Below, piece by piece: positions 53,901 through 59,900 of a DNA stretch of 64,000 bases (position 1 is its first letter; each line of letters opens with the position of its first letter). The stretch is taken from positions 30,991,609-31,055,608 of the forward strand of contig CM055896.1 in the NCBI GenBank assembly GCA_029582155.1, in the 5' to 3' direction. The stretch comes from Panopea generosa. Its lineage: Eukaryota > Mollusca > Bivalvia > Adapedonta > Hiatellidae. A program made the translations under genes and the position numbers. Under the pieces are notes generated by a model. It was not told where the DNA came from. It saw only the letters and a list, made by a program, of their open reading frames with translations, and searched no databases.

Positions 53901-56900
53901 AACAATACTGTAAATTATATAATTGATATAAGTAAATAATGCCTAGAGTCTACAAACATTCAGATACCCCCCTCGCACTATTTAACACATATCAGCTCTA
54001 AGAACAGCTAAATGATATTAAATATACCGGTGCTTTATCAACAGCTATATAAGTGTGCAAATACAGGTTTTCAACAAAAAGCTAGAGAATATTATATACA
54101 TAACCGTTTGATAAACTGCTAGATGATATAATAATGTTCTATGAAGAAGTAAAGTATACCACACATATAGGAACATTTCAAACAGATGAAACCAACGTTG
54201 AACCTCTCAGAGGTAATATGTTTGTGCTTGAGACGGATATGTTCATTTAATTTACTTGGTTTTGTATTACTAAATTAATTTGTATTTACTTTACTTCGGT
54301 AAATCATTGATATTATATTGCCAAAGAAATATTGTAAAAAAATAATTACAATGGAAGTTATATCGATTTTATTAATATAACACGGTCTACCGTAACTAGT
54401 GACTTTAACGTCAGCTAAAACTTCGTCAGGCTGTTATCAACAGCTGGGAAGCTGTAAAATCTGAGAATGATTGAACCCTACTGTTAATAATGGTGAAAAT
54501 TCTACGAACTGTATTGACATCCAGGTCCCATCCAAGCATTAGCACATCCGGAAGTATTACAATTTCCATCCATTTCATCACATTGTTCCGTTACATTATT
54601 ACAGTGACACATGTGGTTGCATGTGGATCCGAATCGCATCAGTCCATTTGTATCTGATTGACATGTGGCATCTGTAAGACACAACGACACTCTTTATCAA
54701 TCTGCAAGTCTGCAAAATAAATCTGTAAAATACAACAGTCTCCATCAATAATTATATAATTTTTGTTTTCATCCTATACTAATACTAAATATATATCTTA
54801 ATAAATGCAATTCTGTATTTGATAACAATTGATACATCTCCAAGGACGGCATACTGACTATACTATAAACGTAAAAAAATATGGTCTGTTAAGGCAAACA
54901 TCGTTTAAAGATGATCATTGAAAACGTGCATAACAGCATACTATAGCCAAGCGTCTAATAAATATCGGATTATTTAAAACACTACATTATGACATCAGTA
55001 AAAGTAATTTGGTATATTTATTGTAATTAAATGTTATTTAAAACGCTGTGTTTTCAACCAAAACAGTGTTTATTTCAAAATCATTTAGTTATTAGCAATT
55101 GTTTACCCGAAAAAAGTGTATCAGGACTTAACGCTATAAAGTTTTTGACAAATATATCAAAATAGATAAAAGCATATCAGTATCATTAACAAATATAAAC
55201 CGTATAGTTCAGTCTGTAAAATCCACCTAAATGTAAAAAAAATCGATATGTAAATTGGAATTGCAAATTTGAAATTAAACCCCAATTCTAAAAATATACA
55301 TCACTTAAATACTGTTTGAAGACCTTCGTATCGTCACTCTGACACTTTGTTTGAAGAAACAATGTTACTACGTATAAGCCTGTAAAAAGGATCAAATTGA
55401 AATCAAAGTGAAACACCGAGACTCATTTAATATATCACAAAATATATTGCCATTTAAAACACGAAATCTATTTTTGTCTAACGTAGGACAATCCGTTTCA
55501 ATATATTATTTTGGCATGTTTAACCAAATAGTTTTGACAATACGGGGTCAGTGAGTATTAATAGCCACAGTATATTGGCAACCAAATCATTTCAGCTACT
55601 TTTGAAATTTGAAATAAATCCTGATGTATTCTCTTTAACTTTACAAGACGCAGCATTGGTTTAAACGATAGTCGAACGTTTTGCAGTTTATGAGTATTTC
55701 CTGTTACACAGATAGTGTCTTAATGCAAAGTATGTAAATAAACAATTGTTGACTCAAATAACTATGTATATTCTTGTGTTAAAACGAAGTTTATTATCGA
55801 GTGCCCTTTAAAAGCATATTGGATCATTTGCATCTGAAAATGTTGCATGTTTTTTATTTTATGAAAGACATTCGTTTTAGATAATTGCAGTGACTATATG
55901 AAACCTTATTGATTAAATAGGTTGATAACATACCAAATTCACTACCTTTCGTTACACCAAGTAGGTGAAAATACCACAACGATCTAACTGTTCAGTTCAT
56001 TTTAATATGCACAAAGTAAATGAACTATTACAATCGTTTGGTTGATTATTTATTTCATAACTAGATTTGACACAATACTTATACTTGAGTTTTTTTTATT
56101 CCTTAAATATATATCTACCATTTATATTTTACGTATTTATAAACAGTGGGCGAACTTAGGTGTCATTGATCTCGGTTATGATCTAAAATGAATTGAACAG
56201 GTTTACCTTTTAACTACAAAGTAAATATATCGATCAAAAGTATGTACACCAGACACAATTCAATATAACTATGCATTGTATGTAAATCTCGCATTCTTAC
56301 GTGCTTACCGGTAGATATATAATAGCGTTAAAGGCTTATTGTATTGAAAAAACGAAGATTTAGTTATAAAGTGAGTCCCTATCATCCTTTCAAAGCGCAG
56401 ACGAAATGTTTATTTAACAAAATTGAATATGAGAAAATATTTTTGATGGTTCAAAGTTTGGCTCAATGCTCTCGTATGGTATGGCAACAACCTTATGTTT
56501 CAGACCCAAAATATAGATGATTCTACAGCGTTTAATCGGAATTAAATGTAGATACTGTTGTATTGATTATGGTTCTTTATGATATGCCTATTTTAGGATT
56601 ATCTCCGTCTAAATTACAAGTTAATTTAAACCGTTTACACACTTTTTTCGTGATGACCGATACTTAAAATTTAATGCATCAAAAATGATATAATTTAGAG
56701 AACGCCGTTGATTATCACCAAATGAATCAGGGACTTATAGCTAGCAAATTATAGTAGCTGATACTTTTATTTAACTTGAAAACATAATTAATTTTATTGA
56801 AGGATTTTCCGTTTTTAAACTTAAATACATGCTTATATTAACTTCTGTATAACTACGTGTCACCAAAAAACTTAAATGGTAGGCCTTTAAGTATTAGTGA

Positions 56901-59900
56901 CATTATGTAGAAAGGTAAGACGACAATACAACACCCTACTTACTGTAATTGAAAGTTAAAATACCCATTCGATCTGATACACCAGTGAAACTAAATGATG
57001 CAATTTTGTCTGACACATTATAATACCAACGTATTTAGTTTAATTTACTAATTATTCAACCACAGCGATGGTGTAGAGGTTGAGCGTTAGCCTGGTATGT
57101 GGACTGCCGTGGGTTCAATCCCGGGCCGGCTCATAGCAAAGACTTGGAAAATAACATTAGAAGTTTTCTAGCTTGGCGTTCAGCATTTAGAGGATAGTTC
57201 TAGGTCTGGTCGGCCCAGTGTCAGTATAATGTGACTTGATGGGGTATCATTTCATATGTCTGGAGCATGATAGTCCAGTTTGGCAGCGCTATGAATACTG
57301 TTTCCAGTAGATACCGTCCAAATATAACTGAAGTATTGTTGGAAACGACGCTAATCACCATACAACTATATAGAGGCGGCTGATTTTTTTAAGTAAGCAC
57401 GTCGTTTACAATAACCAATTTCGAGTCCGTGCCAGGTGTTGAACTTACACTATGTGTTGTTCTCGAAACGTCATCGGATTGGGCGTTGGTTCAAACCCAA
57501 GACCTCTGGTTGAAACTATTGTAACAGCTGATATAAATAAACATAATTTAAACTAGTTATCTTATTTCGCCTACTACTTTAGAACAGCACAGAGGTGCAA
57601 CGTAAACATATACTGTAATTAGAAGTTTGTTTGGTTTACGACTTTAATATTTCAATATTTAAGACCACTTTGTAACTCTTCAATATTAGAAAAGGAAAAG
57701 GAAAATTAAAGTGAAATGATAAAATGTCAATTAAAAATGTTTCATATTAAACGAAAAAATAACATACTGCGATAACGTTAGTTAACGTTCGTGAATGTGT
57801 TTTGTTTTATTTATTTTTTAACGTTTATCGTAATTGTGTATGCTTTTAGGGCTAACTGACAAAGCCACTCTTAAACGGGATCCTTGGAAGTTAATCAGAC
57901 CTCGAGCAAACCCATCTCCGCAACTAACTGATAACTTTCCCACTTGAATCAAAGATAAGAGACGAATAATAACGAGACACTAAAACCCTACACGAATAAT
58001 CACAGAGACAGTGGCTGGATGGGGTTTTCGAATTTACAACCCCTGGATTGATAGTCGGATACGCTCTCGTCTGAGCTAATCGGACCAGACTTAACCTAGT
58101 AAATGTGTACTCCGAATAAAAGATAACCAGTTTGAGTCAAAATGCCAGAAGTCAGTGTTAAAAACACTGGATTTATGCAAACAATGACAGGGGCGGTAGT
58201 GTAGTGGATAAAGTAGTGGCCGCTGATGAGGGTTTGATCCCCAGATCGACCAGTAATATCTAAAACATAACTCTGTACTGGTTCTATACAGGAAGCGGTA
58301 TTGAGAGAGGCTCGTATATGCTCTCAGCTTTCCATGAACTCATGCTAAATATACATTAGTATAGATTTAATAAATGCACTGTGCTAATGTCGCGTGTGCG
58401 TGCATATAATTCAGTGTTCTTCGTTGCCAAAATATCTTATCACGTCTAAAACAAAAAAAAACAAAAAACAATTCATATCAACACGAGAGAAGTGAAATTT
58501 GACATTTGTATTTAAGGCATGAGTGTAATATATAAGCGAACTGGAAGTACGAAGGATCGGCTCTATAGTGAACGCTCATGTAACAACGCGCGTTCGTAAT
58601 CGTCAAGCAATCTCTGACAGAGAATACTATCGATCTGACATACTATATACCTAACACACGAATAATATAAGTAGAATAAATGTGTCGGGTTTTACATTGA
58701 CGGACGTTTTCCTTTTGCTTAGTATATATAAAAATAACAGTCAGATATATTACATCAGATTAAACATATTTTATTTCAAATAGTTTGAAATAGGGCTGGG
58801 TCACAAGTTTTTCCAAATTAGATTCGGCCGTCCTCCTACAAGTAACAAGTTGACAGTGTATAACATAACAAATTACATGTTTATGTTAATACAAACAATT
58901 ATAGTGTAGGTGATTGAGTTAGAGAAAAAAACGACGAGAGATGATAAAAGAGATAGAGGAAGTGAGAAAGAGAGAGAAACGTTTAATAAACAGAGTAAAA
59001 AGAAGCTTATGGTTAATTTTTCTTGTCTGCCCCCATGAAAGGCATTCGCATATTTTATGACTTTATATTTTGGACAGGAAACACTAGCACACGAATGGGT
59101 GCATATGTTTAATCTAATGCATAATAATTATCATTATATTTAAATGAAAAACTTTCGTAGACATTAATTCATAAATATCTATTTGAGAAGGCACACAAAT
59201 ATATTTTATTACAATTAACTATAACATGCGACCTTATACGTCAATAATGATATAATACACTTGTTTAATTCCTGTAAACGTGTTAAATGTAAAAATGCAC
59301 TAACAGGTATAACGACCCTCCATAATCCACATTATAACAACGGTCGAAATAAACACTATAATTGTTTCGTCCATTGTAGTATTTAATAGATGTGCATCTT
59401 CCTTCTTTTCCCACGTAATTAACATATACGACACTGCTTTAATACATTTAAATTTCGTGTGGTTTATAGATCATATAGGAAGTAAAATTCGCGATTGCGT
59501 TCACCGACTCGTGTGTGTTTTGTTTCCTTTCAGAGTTGTGTGTATTTACACATATATGTTGGGACTATTATAATGATTCAATTTTTTGAAATCTTAAAAC
59601 GCAGCGAACAGCTTCAAACATAAAACATCAAGAAAATTGATAATAATGAAATAAACAGATATAAATACTCGTTCAGGGCATACACAAGACTCAAGAGTAT
59701 GTAAACATAACAAAAGTTAACTATTAAACATAATTTGATATTTATGCGCACGGTAGGTACAGATACAATACATGTTTTGATAGTGCTGCTTAAAAAAATA
59801 ACAGGTAAGTTTCGGATAAAGTTGATGTAGTAGTGACAGATGCAAATTATTATGTAGACTGTGAGGAAACATAACAATGATTATTCTTATTCTAGCAAAC

